A stretch of 31,458 bases of DNA from Flammeovirgaceae bacterium UBA2371 (GTDB lineage Bacteria > Bacteroidota > Bacteroidia > Cytophagales > Cyclobacteriaceae): the NCBI GenBank assembly GCA_002345965.1, contig DDTF01000060.1, positions 1 through 31,458 of the forward strand. The letters are read 5' to 3'. The notes under the pieces were generated by a model that saw only the letters and a program-made list of their open reading frames with translations, did not search any database and was not told the DNA's origin. The stretch's first letter is position 1. Every line of letters starts with the position of its first letter. This document shows, piece by piece, positions 6,909-14,244 of this stretch. The translations under genes and the position numbers were made by a program.

Positions 6909-8822
6909 ATGATCCCAAGTGAAAGTACATTTTCTGCTCTGATTGGTATCGAAGGAAACCAATGGCATTACCATATCCCAAGGTTTCAGCGCGAATACGT
7001 TTGGGGCAAATACAATTGGAGCAAGCTTCTGGAAGACATATATGAAAATGAACCCGGTCACTATATGGGTTCGGTAATTTGCGTACATGAATCTATAGAG
7101 TATAGCCCTGACCAGGAATTGATTTATGAAGTGGTTGATGGACAGCAACGTTTAACAACTTTGTCCATTCTTTTAGCAGCGATCTATTCAAAGTTTACAA
7201 AAGAAGCAGTTGAAAGTAATCCTGATATTAAAGAAGAAGATGACTACATCATTCTCCGTAATAGTATTCAGAAAAGGCTAATTAAGAAAGTAACTGTTGT
7301 AGGTAAGAAACTTCCATGGGGCATATTCAAGAGTACAAATTTTAATTATTGCCTTCGTGTACAACCCTCAACACAGGAAAGCAATTTGGATGATTACAAA
7401 TATATCCTGAGCGAGATTGGCATTTTGCCTGATATCGAATATCCAAAAAACTGTGGTAACAGAAGACTAAACAAAGCATTTCGGTATTTTCATAAGAATA
7501 TTCCTGATGACTATCAGGGTTTAAAGGATTTATTGGATCGTATTTATCGACTTTCTTTCATACACATTTCAGAGTCTAGCCAATCAAAAGCATTTCTGCT
7601 TTTTGAAACATTAAACTTCAGAGGCGTTCCATTATCTGCTATCGATATTATTAAGAATAAGATGTTAGCTGCTTTGGAGAACAAACACAATCAATCAATA
7701 GACGAGTCGTATGACCAATGGCAAAAGTTACTGGAATGTTTGCCAGAAGATAAGGAACAAGATCGTTTCCTTAGGCAGTTCTACAATGCCTTTAAATTCA
7801 GGCCAGAGATTAAAATTGAAAAGATTCCTCGTGCTACGGCATCTACAATCATTGCCATTTATGAAAGCCTGATTAAGAAAGATGCCCAATTCATTTTCAA
7901 TGAGCTCCTTGAAAAGGCCAAGACATATAATCTTTTAATAGAACCTGAAAAGTATCCCATTTCTGAGGTAAACACCTCGTTAGTTAATCTGGAAAGGATA
8001 GGAGCCGCATCTTCCTATACATTTTTGCTTTACCTCTTTTCATTGACGGAAGATATCCTGGGTGAATCTGATACGCTGGATAAAATAGTAGCCCTTCTTT
8101 GCAAATACTATTTCCGAAGAAACATTACGGACTTTCCAAATACACGGGATTTAGATGCGATTAACATTGAACTCATAGAGGCGTGTCAAAAGGAGCTAAA
8201 AGCAGGACAGAAATTAACATACGAGTTCATTTCTCATCGAATATTGAATGGTCGTGGAAAGCCTTCTTCCATTGATACTTTTGAAAAGAATCTTTCTGAT
8301 AATATTTTTTACAACAATGAGGGCATGGCACGTTATGCCTTGGCAAAACTTGATGAGACAAGTCATAGCCGGGAGTATGCGCCAAATCTGTGGGCCAGAA
8401 ATGAGAAGGGATTATTCGTTTGGACAATTGAGCATATTTTTCCTCAAGGAAAAAATATTCCTGCCTACTGGATAGATATGATTGGAAATGGGGACAAAGA
8501 AGAAACACAAAAAGTATATGATGAAATGGTTCATTGCTTTGGCAATCTCACATTGAGTGGCTATAATTCTAAATTATCGAATCAATCATTTGATAGAAAA
8601 CAAGGAAAGCATGAAGCCAATATCCTTGGCAATAAAATCCATATAGGTTATAAAAATGGGTTAGCGTTAAACAACATAAAGTTTAACCTAAACGGGAAGC
8701 AAACTACACTTGCTCATGCCGATAATTGGACTAAAAATCATATTCAGTCTAGAAATAGTACGATGGTGGATATGCTTCTTAAAATATTCAAATTTGATTT
8801 TGAAGACCTGAATAATGTCTAA
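6909..8822 (+). CDS. DUF262/DUF1524 (GmrSD-like) nuclease
   Basis: A 637-residue protein. The N-terminal DUF262 (ParB/Srx-like NTPase) domain shows IPRFQREYVW (23-32) and DGQQRLTTL (77-85). The C-terminal DUF1524 HNH nuclease domain lies about residues 500-570, with WTIEHIFPQ, then FGNLTLSGYNSKLSNQSF and a Lys shortly after. This architecture is that of GmrSD-type IV restriction enzymes and BrxU, which cut modified phage DNA after NTP binding. All core motifs are present, so it is probably active. It begins 10 nt after the GIY-YIG gene and its stop overlaps the hsdR start by 8 nt (ATGTCTAA), so it is made together with HsdR. It could defend against phages whose modified bases escape the type I enzyme. 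Confidence 0.9.
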   Translation: MIPSESTFSALIGIEGNQWHYHIPRFQREYVWGKYNWSKLLEDIYENEPGHYMGSVICVHESIEYSPDQELIYEVVDGQQRLTTLSILLAAIYSKFTKEAVESNPDIKEEDDYIILRNSIQKRLIKKVTVVGKKLPWGIFKSTNFNYCLRVQPSTQESNLDDYKYILSEIGILPDIEYPKNCGNRRLNKAFRYFHKNIPDDYQGLKDLLDRIYRLSFIHISESSQSKAFLLFETLNFRGVPLSAIDIIKNKMLAALENKHNQSIDESYDQWQKLLECLPEDKEQDRFLRQFYNAFKFRPEIKIEKIPRATASTIIAIYESLIKKDAQFIFNELLEKAKTYNLLIEPEKYPISEVNTSLVNLERIGAASSYTFLLYLFSLTEDILGESDTLDKIVALLCKYYFRRNITDFPNTRDLDAINIELIEACQKELKAGQKLTYEFISHRILNGRGKPSSIDTFEKNLSDNIFYNNEGMARYALAKLDETSHSREYAPNLWARNEKGLFVWTIEHIFPQGKNIPAYWIDMIGNGDKEETQKVYDEMVHCFGNLTLSGYNSKLSNQSFDRKQGKHEANILGNKIHIGYKNGLALNNIKFNLNGKQTTLAHADNWTKNHIQSRNSTMVDMLLKIFKFDFEDLNNV

Positions 8823-11739
8823 GCCCAGCGAACATAAAAGCGTGCAGGCACGCATATTAAAATATGCGCAGGAAATAGGCTGGCGTTTCGTTTCGCAAAG
8901 CGAGGCCGAATCAAGAAGAGAGTTTGATACTTCTGGAATATCACCTAGAGAGAAAGCAAAGAATGCTTCCCGATATTTTACTGAATTACTTTTTGAGACT
9001 GTAAAGAACTTCAATCCAAAGTACAAAGATTCCAAGGAAGAGCTTCTGCGAAAACTTGATTTACCTCTTCCTACTATTCAAGGTAATCGCGAATTTTTAG
9101 AACACCTTCAAGGGCAAAAGACATATTTCAGTAAAGAGGAAAAAAGAGAGTTTAACTTAAAGCTTATTGATTTTGAACATCCTGAAAGGAATGTGTATGA
9201 AGTTACTGAGGAATATTATTTGTTCAATGGACAATATGCCAATCGTGAAGATGTGATTTTCCTTGTCAATGGTATTCCTGTCTTGGTCATTGAATGTAAA
9301 AATGCCACCAAAGATGAAGCCATTGCTTTAGGTGTTGATCAGATAAGGCGCTATCACAGAGAAACTCCGGAGATGTTTGTTCCTCAACAACTCTATACGG
9401 CCACCGAAAGTATTGGCTTTTCGTATGGAGTAACCTGGAATACCATTAGAAGAAATATATTCAACTGGAAAGAGGAAGAAATTGGCAATCTGGAAGCCAA
9501 GGTAAAATCATTCTGCACAAGGGATAATGTGCTTGATTACCTGGGTAAGTTCATTGTGTTTGCGGAGCAAAATGAAGAGCTTAATAAATATATCCTAAGA
9601 CAGCATCAGAAGACCGCAGTTGAGAAAGTAGTGGAAAGGGCGTTAGACAAAACTAAAACCAGAGGATTGGTTTGGCACACGCAAGGGAGTGGTAAAACCT
9701 ATACCATGATAAAAACTGCCGAGCTACTCTTTAAAGCACCCGAGTCTGAAAAGCCTACGATCCTCCTGATGATCGACCGCAATGAGTTGGAAGATCAGAT
9801 GCTGAAAAACTTAAGTTCGGTTGGGGTTAACAATGTAGTTCAGGCTGAACACATTGTTGACCTTCAAAAGCTTTTAAAGAAAGACTATCGGGGAATTATT
9901 CTGAGCATGGTTCACAAATTCAGAGATATGCCAGCTGAAGTGAATATGCGCAAGAATATCTATGTGTTGATAGATGAAGCGCACAGGACCACCGGTGGTG
10001 ATTTGGGTAACTTTCTAATGGCAGCTATTCCGAATGCCACCTTTATTGGTTTCACTGGGACACCTATTGATAAGACGGTTTACGGAAGAGGAACTTTTAA
10101 AACGTTTGGCATTGATGACAAGGAAGGTTATTTGCACAAATACTCAATTGCCGATAGCATTGAAGATGGTACAACCTTGCCGTTGTTTTACGGTATGGCT
10201 CCAAATGAAATGCTCGTCCCTAAAGAGATTCTGGAAAAAGAGTTTCTCAATCTGGCTGAGGCATATGGTGTCAATGATATAGAAGAATTAAACAAGATTT
10301 TGGATCGAGCCGTGAATACCCGAAACTTCCTGAAAGGGCAGGAGAGGGTCGAAAAAGTGGCTGAGTACGTGGCAAAGCATTTCAAAGAGAATGTTGAACC
10401 TTTGGGGTATAAGGCTTTTCTGGTAGGAGTGGACCGTCCAGCTTGCGCCATGTACAAAAAAGCACTTGATAAGCACTTACCAAAAGAGTACTCGGAAGTT
10501 GTTTATACTGGGAATAACAATGACACCGAAGATTTGAAGTCGCATCACCTCGACTCGAAAAAGGAAAAGGACATTCGAAAGAAATTCACAAAGATTGAAG
10601 AGTATCCTAAAATTCTGATCGTCACGGAGAAATTACTCACTGGATACGATGCGCCTATTTTGTATGCCATGTATCTGGATAAGCCCATGCGAGATCATAC
10701 TTTACTTCAGGCGATTGCTCGCGTTAATCGTCCGTATGAGAACGAAGAAAAGGATATGGTAAAGCCTCACGGCTTTGTGCTGGACTTTGTAGGCATCTTT
10801 GAGAACCTTGAAAAAGCTTTGGCTTTTGACAGTGATGAGATCAATGCCATTGTTAAAGACATCAATCTCTTAAAACATTTATTCAAAGCCAAAATGGAAG
10901 AGCATGTTCCAAAATATCTTGGCCTAATCACACATAATTTCAATGATAAGGATACCGACAACCTGATTGCCCATTTTAGAGATAAGTCAATCCGTAAAGA
11001 GTTCTTCAAACTCTACAAGGAAATTGAAATGCTCTACGAGATCATTTCTCCGGATAAGTTCTTGCGACCGTACATTGATGATTATGCAACGCTTTCAGCA
11101 ATATTCAAAGTGGTTAGAAATGCATATACCAAAAGAGTTCAAGTAGATCGCGAATTTCAACGCAAAACGAATGAACTGATTCAACAAAAAATTGGTATCG
11201 GGAATCTGGAGCAGGCCAACGAATTCTTTGAAATCAACGAAAAGACAATTCAGAAGATTAAGGACTCCCAGGACAATGACAATACGCGGGTAATCAACTT
11301 GGTTAAGAGTATTGAAAGAATAGCTGAGGAAGAATCAGAGGACCCATTCCTAATAGGTCTGCTCGAGCGTGCTGAACAGGTTAGAGAGAATTTTGAGAAT
11401 CGACAGGTAAGCACTCAGGAAGCACTTGAGGAAATCAAAAAGATATACGAAGATGATATTAGAAGAAAGAAGGAGCAAGCCGAAAAAGGATTTGATGGGT
11501 TAACATTCTTTATTTATCGGACATTGCTCGATAGCAATTTGAAGAATGCTGAAAGTGTAACCAAGCAGATTAAAGAAGAGTTTGTCAATAATCCGAATTG
11601 GAAATCAAGCGAGAAAGAATTGAGAGAACTTAGAAAAGGAGCATACTATGCAGTACTGGCTGAAGAAGATGACATCGATAAAGCCGCTACCATTATTGAG
11701 CAGTTGTTTAACCATTTGTTTATTGCATACGAATTATGA
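8815..11739 (+). CDS. hsdR: type I restriction enzyme subunit R (nuclease and translocase)
   Basis: A 974-residue HsdR of normal length. The N-terminal PD-(D/E)XK nuclease has REDVIFLVNGIPVLVIECKN near residues 143-163, giving the Asp and the E-x-K. The SF2 motor follows: Walker A TQGSGKTYTM near 288, DEAH near 387 (LIDEAHRTTGG), GFTGTPI (motif III) near 408, and LLTGYDAPI and QAIARVNRP near 605 and 630. A long helical C-terminal region (about 800-970) should dock onto the M2S core. The complex translocates DNA using ATP and cuts unmethylated DNA far from the site. The gene overlaps the DUF262 gene by 8 nt and the metallopeptidase by 4 nt. Confidence 0.95.
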   Translation: MSKPSEHKSVQARILKYAQEIGWRFVSQSEAESRREFDTSGISPREKAKNASRYFTELLFETVKNFNPKYKDSKEELLRKLDLPLPTIQGNREFLEHLQGQKTYFSKEEKREFNLKLIDFEHPERNVYEVTEEYYLFNGQYANREDVIFLVNGIPVLVIECKNATKDEAIALGVDQIRRYHRETPEMFVPQQLYTATESIGFSYGVTWNTIRRNIFNWKEEEIGNLEAKVKSFCTRDNVLDYLGKFIVFAEQNEELNKYILRQHQKTAVEKVVERALDKTKTRGLVWHTQGSGKTYTMIKTAELLFKAPESEKPTILLMIDRNELEDQMLKNLSSVGVNNVVQAEHIVDLQKLLKKDYRGIILSMVHKFRDMPAEVNMRKNIYVLIDEAHRTTGGDLGNFLMAAIPNATFIGFTGTPIDKTVYGRGTFKTFGIDDKEGYLHKYSIADSIEDGTTLPLFYGMAPNEMLVPKEILEKEFLNLAEAYGVNDIEELNKILDRAVNTRNFLKGQERVEKVAEYVAKHFKENVEPLGYKAFLVGVDRPACAMYKKALDKHLPKEYSEVVYTGNNNDTEDLKSHHLDSKKEKDIRKKFTKIEEYPKILIVTEKLLTGYDAPILYAMYLDKPMRDHTLLQAIARVNRPYENEEKDMVKPHGFVLDFVGIFENLEKALAFDSDEINAIVKDINLLKHLFKAKMEEHVPKYLGLITHNFNDKDTDNLIAHFRDKSIRKEFFKLYKEIEMLYEIISPDKFLRPYIDDYATLSAIFKVVRNAYTKRVQVDREFQRKTNELIQQKIGIGNLEQANEFFEINEKTIQKIKDSQDNDNTRVINLVKSIERIAEEESEDPFLIGLLERAEQVRENFENRQVSTQEALEEIKKIYEDDIRRKKEQAEKGFDGLTFFIYRTLLDSNLKNAESVTKQIKEEFVNNPNWKSSEKELRELRKGAYYAVLAEEDDIDKAATIIEQLFNHLFIAYEL

Positions 11740-12068
11740 TAGAGGAGAAGGAGCTAAAGCGCGAGTTTAAAGCAAGAGTAAAAGAATTGGCCAAGGATAT
11801 GGACATAAAAGTAAAATCCGTAACTGTCCGGCCAATGAAAAATAAATGGGCTTCTTGTTCAACAGATGGAAATCTGAATTTCAACAAAGAACTTCTTGAA
11901 CTGGAGAAGAAATTGGGCGACTATGTGATCGTTCACGAGCTGTTGCATTTCAAGGTGCCAAATCATGGTAAGCTCTGGAAAAGTTTGATGAATGCTTATC
12001 TCGGTGATTATCAAAAATTAGAAAAGAGACTCAAAGAAATTGCCACCGAACAATATTATGTTAAATAA
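11736..12068 (+). CDS. short YgjP/DUF45-type metallopeptidase-like protein
   Basis: A 110-residue protein with the zinc motif HELLH (67-71) followed by FKVPNHGKLWKSLM. That supplies a third ligand candidate, His77, as in YgjP/WLM-type (DUF45) proteins. Upstream, VRPMKNKWASCSTDGNLNFN matches the R.....WGSCs..g.i.ln strand pair of that family. The full family is about 230 residues, so this is a compact version lacking the usual N-terminal half. Genes of this kind are often found at the end of type I operons behind hsdR. The start overlaps hsdR by 4 nt (ATGA). A possible role is processing or turnover of HsdR, as proteolysis controls type I restriction in enterics, but that is inference. Confidence 0.85.
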   Translation: MIEEKELKREFKARVKELAKDMDIKVKSVTVRPMKNKWASCSTDGNLNFNKELLELEKKLGDYVIVHELLHFKVPNHGKLWKSLMNAYLGDYQKLEKRLKEIATEQYYVK

Positions 12069-12141
12069 GCGCGGTGGGCTGGCAAAATTGCGGGGGTGCG
12101 TTGGCATGTGGGGGGAAGCATAATTTTGCCTAGATTTTTTG

Positions 12142-12170
12142 TTTACTTTTTCATCAATGGAAAAAGTAAA
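12142..12170 (+). terminator. AT-rich hairpin at the end of the restriction operon
   Basis: TTTACTTTTTC (12142-12152) pairs perfectly with GAAAAAGTAAA (12160-12170) around a 7-nt loop. It lies 73 bp after the metallopeptidase stop and 26 bp before the next ORF. The 11-bp stem is AT-rich and there is no long U-tract after it, so it may attenuate rather than stop transcription, or may be a folded repeat. Confidence 0.5.
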
Positions 12171-12196
12171 AGCCCAGCGGCTTGAGCGTTTTAAAA

Positions 12197-12472
12197 ATGA
12201 ATTCTAATATGGAGATTCCGCTGATCATCGGTAATTATATCCAAGGAGTTAAGTGCGAAAACTATCTTGATCCATTCACGAATCGGATAAGAGTAAGGCC
12301 ATTGCCCAACCAAGGACTATCAACAGGTTTGGTTATCGAATGCAGCAAATACGAACGTGAAAGACATCCGTTGGGTACAAAGTTCAATACAATAGATTGT
12401 AAAGTCTGTACAAAGCCGGACGGGCGTATTTATTTAAGGGCAAGAGATCAGATGATCTACAAGATTGATTGA
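12197..12472 (+). CDS. small hypothetical protein, cassette-like
   Basis: A 91-residue protein of unrecognised family. I choose ATG 12197 (MNSNMEIPLII); ATG 12209 is also possible, while TTG 12182 is less likely. It is hydrophilic with no signal peptide. Four Cys residues (in GVKCENY, VIECSKY, DCKVC) could bind a metal but are not spaced as a classic zinc finger. It lies behind the restriction operon terminator in the same direction. The region after its stop (TTAAATAAAGCG, then TTGGC) resembles the region at the end of the metallopeptidase gene (TTAAATAAGCG, then GGCTGGC). This recalls one-gene cassettes with shared 3' elements. No function is proposed. Confidence 0.5.
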   Translation: MNSNMEIPLIIGNYIQGVKCENYLDPFTNRIRVRPLPNQGLSTGLVIECSKYERERHPLGTKFNTIDCKVCTKPDGRIYLRARDQMIYKID

Positions 12473-12509
12473 ATGCTTTTAAATAAAGCGTTGGCGAGCA
12501 AGTGGTTTA

Positions 12510-12558
12510 CAGGCAAAGAACCAGATTGGGTTCTGGTCATGTTCTTCAACTTTGCCTG
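12510..12558. repeat. nested inverted repeat downstream of the small ORF
   Basis: The outer arms CAGGCAAAG (12510-12518) and CTTTGCCTG (12550-12558) are perfect complements. Inside the left half, ACCAGA (12520-12525) pairs with TCTGGT (12532-12537), leaving bases 12538-12549 as a one-sided bulge. The two-level, lopsided fold is reminiscent of recombination sites used as folded single strands, but no conserved core was identified. Confidence 0.45.
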
Positions 12559-12806
12559 GAAATCTCTTGCTTAGGGTTTGGTGATTGCGCCTTAGCGCAA
12601 AAGCGCGTTGGGGAAACTATTAATAGGCGCTTGGACAGGGCACGGCAGCGGGTAAGCATTGCGCGCTGGCCGAGCGGCTATTTAATATAACGTCAAATTA
12701 TATAACTGCGCGTTGGCATGTGCGGAACAAACCCCGAACTTAATTCGAAGCCGAAAACCCCCAGATCCCGCTCGCGCAGATCCGCGCGCAAGCCTGCGGG
12801 AGATGG

Positions 12807-12881
12807 TTAACATAATATCATTATATAACTGAGCGTCAGGCAGCAGCAAGGCAAAGAGTTATATAATTTATATTATGTTAA
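12807..12881. repeat. long AT-rich inverted repeat, right copy of the flanking repeat
   Basis: The left arm 12807-12830 begins TTAACATAATAT and ends ATTATATAACT. The right arm 12857-12881 is its complement with one extra base and one mismatch. A 26-nt GC-rich loop (GAGCGTCAGG...) lies between. The right arm has the same block order as the element at 1482-1510 on the other side of the restriction island. No U-tract follows, so a plain terminator is less likely. Confidence 0.6.
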
Positions 12882-12988
12882 ATTGAATTCTGAGCTACTG
12901 CCCCCTATATCATAATAAGGGCATTTGAGATGATTGTAAGAATGAGCGAGAATACCACCAGCCATTGATCAGGCAGACTGCTGGAACG

Positions 12989-14119
12989 CTACAAGGAAAC
13001 AAAATACTTCTTGAAAAGCGGACCAAAGTAAGGATCACAGAACGAAGGCGTTTCAGTGGAGTAATCAACAATCTCCTGATCCTCTAAGGCATTGGTTATT
13101 CGCTTGATATTTCCCTGGCTGCCCAACTGATAAGCTTGCAGAACGCGTTGTGAGGTCATCTGTGTCTCACCAGCCAGCAACGCCTTGATGTAGTTGGTTT
13201 GGTACAGTGTCAGCCCCTTTACGATGTTCTGAAACAAAGCCAGGTGATCGTTCAGTAATTCGGCCCAGGAATCTTTAAGAATGGCGGGTGTAATCTTATC
13301 CTTTGCATTGTTCCAACAAATTCGAGCCAGGTACTGCACGTAATACGAATGCGCCTCCACGAGAGTGACCAGATCCTGTGCTACCTCAATGGTAATGCTC
13401 TTACCCGTTTTCCTGAATTCACTCAGGAGAAAACTCACCCACTCCTTGTGCTCAATTTTATTCAATAAGATGGTCTCCCCGAAGCGATAAAATGGTTGTG
13501 ATGAATGAGAGAACAACCCACTCATGACATGCCTTTTGCTTCCATAAAGACAATACGTAACCTCTTTGTGCTTTTGCCAATGCGACCGCAGTTTTTCCAG
13601 TACAATTGCACCATCCGGCCATTCTGCAATTGTTTGAAATTCGTCTACACACACTACCACCCGTATCTTTCGTTGATGGGCAATTTTTTGAGCAAGATCC
13701 AATACAGCACCAGGATCCAGTTTGGATTCCGGGAAATCCAACGAGATGCTGAGCTCCTCACCTTCCCCAACCGTATACTTGATGTACGGTATAAAAGACT
13801 TAATATGTTTCGTTACAGTGTCGGTCAACTGCCTGAGCTTGGATGTAGTGGCCAATAAAACAGACTTGAGCATCGTTGCATAAAACTCTTTTGACGAACT
13901 AATGCCAAAACAATCAATTTTCACCTGATACAGTTTCCCCTTGTAAGTATTAAGGGCGTGGTCAACCAATGAGGATTTACCCCATCTGCGTGGTGATATT
14001 ATTACAATGCTTTGCCCGTCTCTGAAGGCATTATGCAACCGTTTTATTTCTGTTTTCCGGTTACAAAAATTCTCGCCTGTTGACAGTTCACCGTACTTGA
14101 AGGGATTCTTCTTTTTCAC
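12989..14119 (-). CDS. standalone AAA-type ATPase
   Basis: A 376-residue P-loop ATPase. Motifs: a start region FCNRKTEIKRLHNAF (arginine/helix entry typical of Orc/STAND-like ATPases), Walker A SPRRWGKSSLV near residues 42-52, Walker B VVVCVDEFQ near 154-162, and a sensor segment TYCLYGSKR near 190. A winged-helix-like C-terminal part (about 300-376: TNYIKALLAGETQMTSQRVLQAYQLGSQGNIKRITNALEDQEIV) follows. The family resembles the archaeal-type ATPase/DUF234 group, many copies of which occur in Bacteroidota without known function. The start is GTG 14119, only 4 nt from a double palindrome. The stop TAG is followed in frame by 27 more codons encoding a hydrophobic segment, so the protein may be a truncated form. 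Confidence 0.75.
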   Translation of the reverse strand: MKKKNPFKYGELSTGENFCNRKTEIKRLHNAFRDGQSIVIISPRRWGKSSLVDHALNTYKGKLYQVKIDCFGISSSKEFYATMLKSVLLATTSKLRQLTDTVTKHIKSFIPYIKYTVGEGEELSISLDFPESKLDPGAVLDLAQKIAHQRKIRVVVCVDEFQTIAEWPDGAIVLEKLRSHWQKHKEVTYCLYGSKRHVMSGLFSHSSQPFYRFGETILLNKIEHKEWVSFLLSEFRKTGKSITIEVAQDLVTLVEAHSYYVQYLARICWNNAKDKITPAILKDSWAELLNDHLALFQNIVKGLTLYQTNYIKALLAGETQMTSQRVLQAYQLGSQGNIKRITNALEDQEIVDYSTETPSFCDPYFGPLFKKYFVSL

Positions 14120-14123
14120 AATG

Positions 14124-14151
14124 TTGTATTATACAAAGTTGTATAATACAA
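14124..14151. promoter_or_regulatory. two tandem palindromic operators in front of the ATPase gene
   Basis: TTGTATTATACAA (14124-14136) and TTGTATAATACAA (14139-14151) are each palindromic around one central base, are exact complements of each other, and are separated by 2 bp. The block begins 4 nt from the GTG start and overlaps the -7 box of the predicted minus-strand promoter. A dimeric repressor bound here would shut off the ATPase gene. Confidence 0.7.
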
Positions 14152-14179
14152 ATATAGGTAATATCCATTTGCAGACAAG
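14149..14179 (-). promoter_or_regulatory. Bacteroidetes-type promoter for the ATPase gene
   Basis: Read on the minus strand, TATATTTG (14156 down to 14149) matches the -7 consensus TAnnTTTG exactly. CTTG (14179 down to 14176) stands 19 nt upstream at the -33 position, where TTTG is usual. The start of transcription would fall within the operator block. Confidence 0.6.
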
Positions 14180-14198
14180 CGCCTTGAGATATAATAAA

Positions 14199-14225
14199 AA
14201 AAGGCATCTCATAGAGATGCCTTTT
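14199..14225. terminator. bidirectional terminator between sodC and the ATPase promoter
   Basis: AAAAGGCATCTC (14199-14210) pairs perfectly with GAGATGCCTTTT (14214-14225) around an ATA loop, with more A residues to the left. Read on the minus strand it follows the sodC stop by about 20 bp and ends in a U-tract. Confidence 0.85.
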
Positions 14226-14244
14226 ATGGTTTACAGAAGTGCGG

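Larger units (their letters stand above)
12473..12988. other. hairpin-rich non-coding right flank of the island
   Basis: A stretch of 516 bp without a credible gene. It contains a nested inverted repeat (12510-12558), a tight hairpin TTGCGC-CTTA-GCGCAA (12585-12600), repeated words GCGTTGGC (12488-12495) and GCGCGTTGGCATGTG (near 12708-12722), two direct copies of ATTATATAACT (12697-12707, 12820-12830), and the long inverted repeat 12807-12881. Base composition swings sharply between GC-rich and AT-rich patches. It looks like decayed mobile or cassette-associated DNA. Confidence 0.5.

Noticed and set aside
3385..12068. Possible BREX, DISARM or Dnd-type system
   Set aside because: No BrxC/PglZ, DrmA/B or Dnd signature is present. 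The M, S and R set is classic type I.
12142..12170. Operator reading of the AT-rich hairpin behind the restriction operon
   Set aside because: Its position right after the last operon gene fits transcription ending or attenuation better; the arms do not resemble the 3319-3337 palindrome.
12502..12690. 62-codon plus-strand ORF in the hairpin-rich right flank
   Set aside because: It runs through the nested hairpins and GC-rich repeat words, starts at a non-ATG codon and shows no domain-like pattern. It is most likely non-coding.
13505..13858. 117-codon plus-strand ORF opposite the ATPase gene
   Set aside because: Lies fully antisense to a gene with clear Walker motifs; its translation is Cys/Phe/Pro-rich without motifs.
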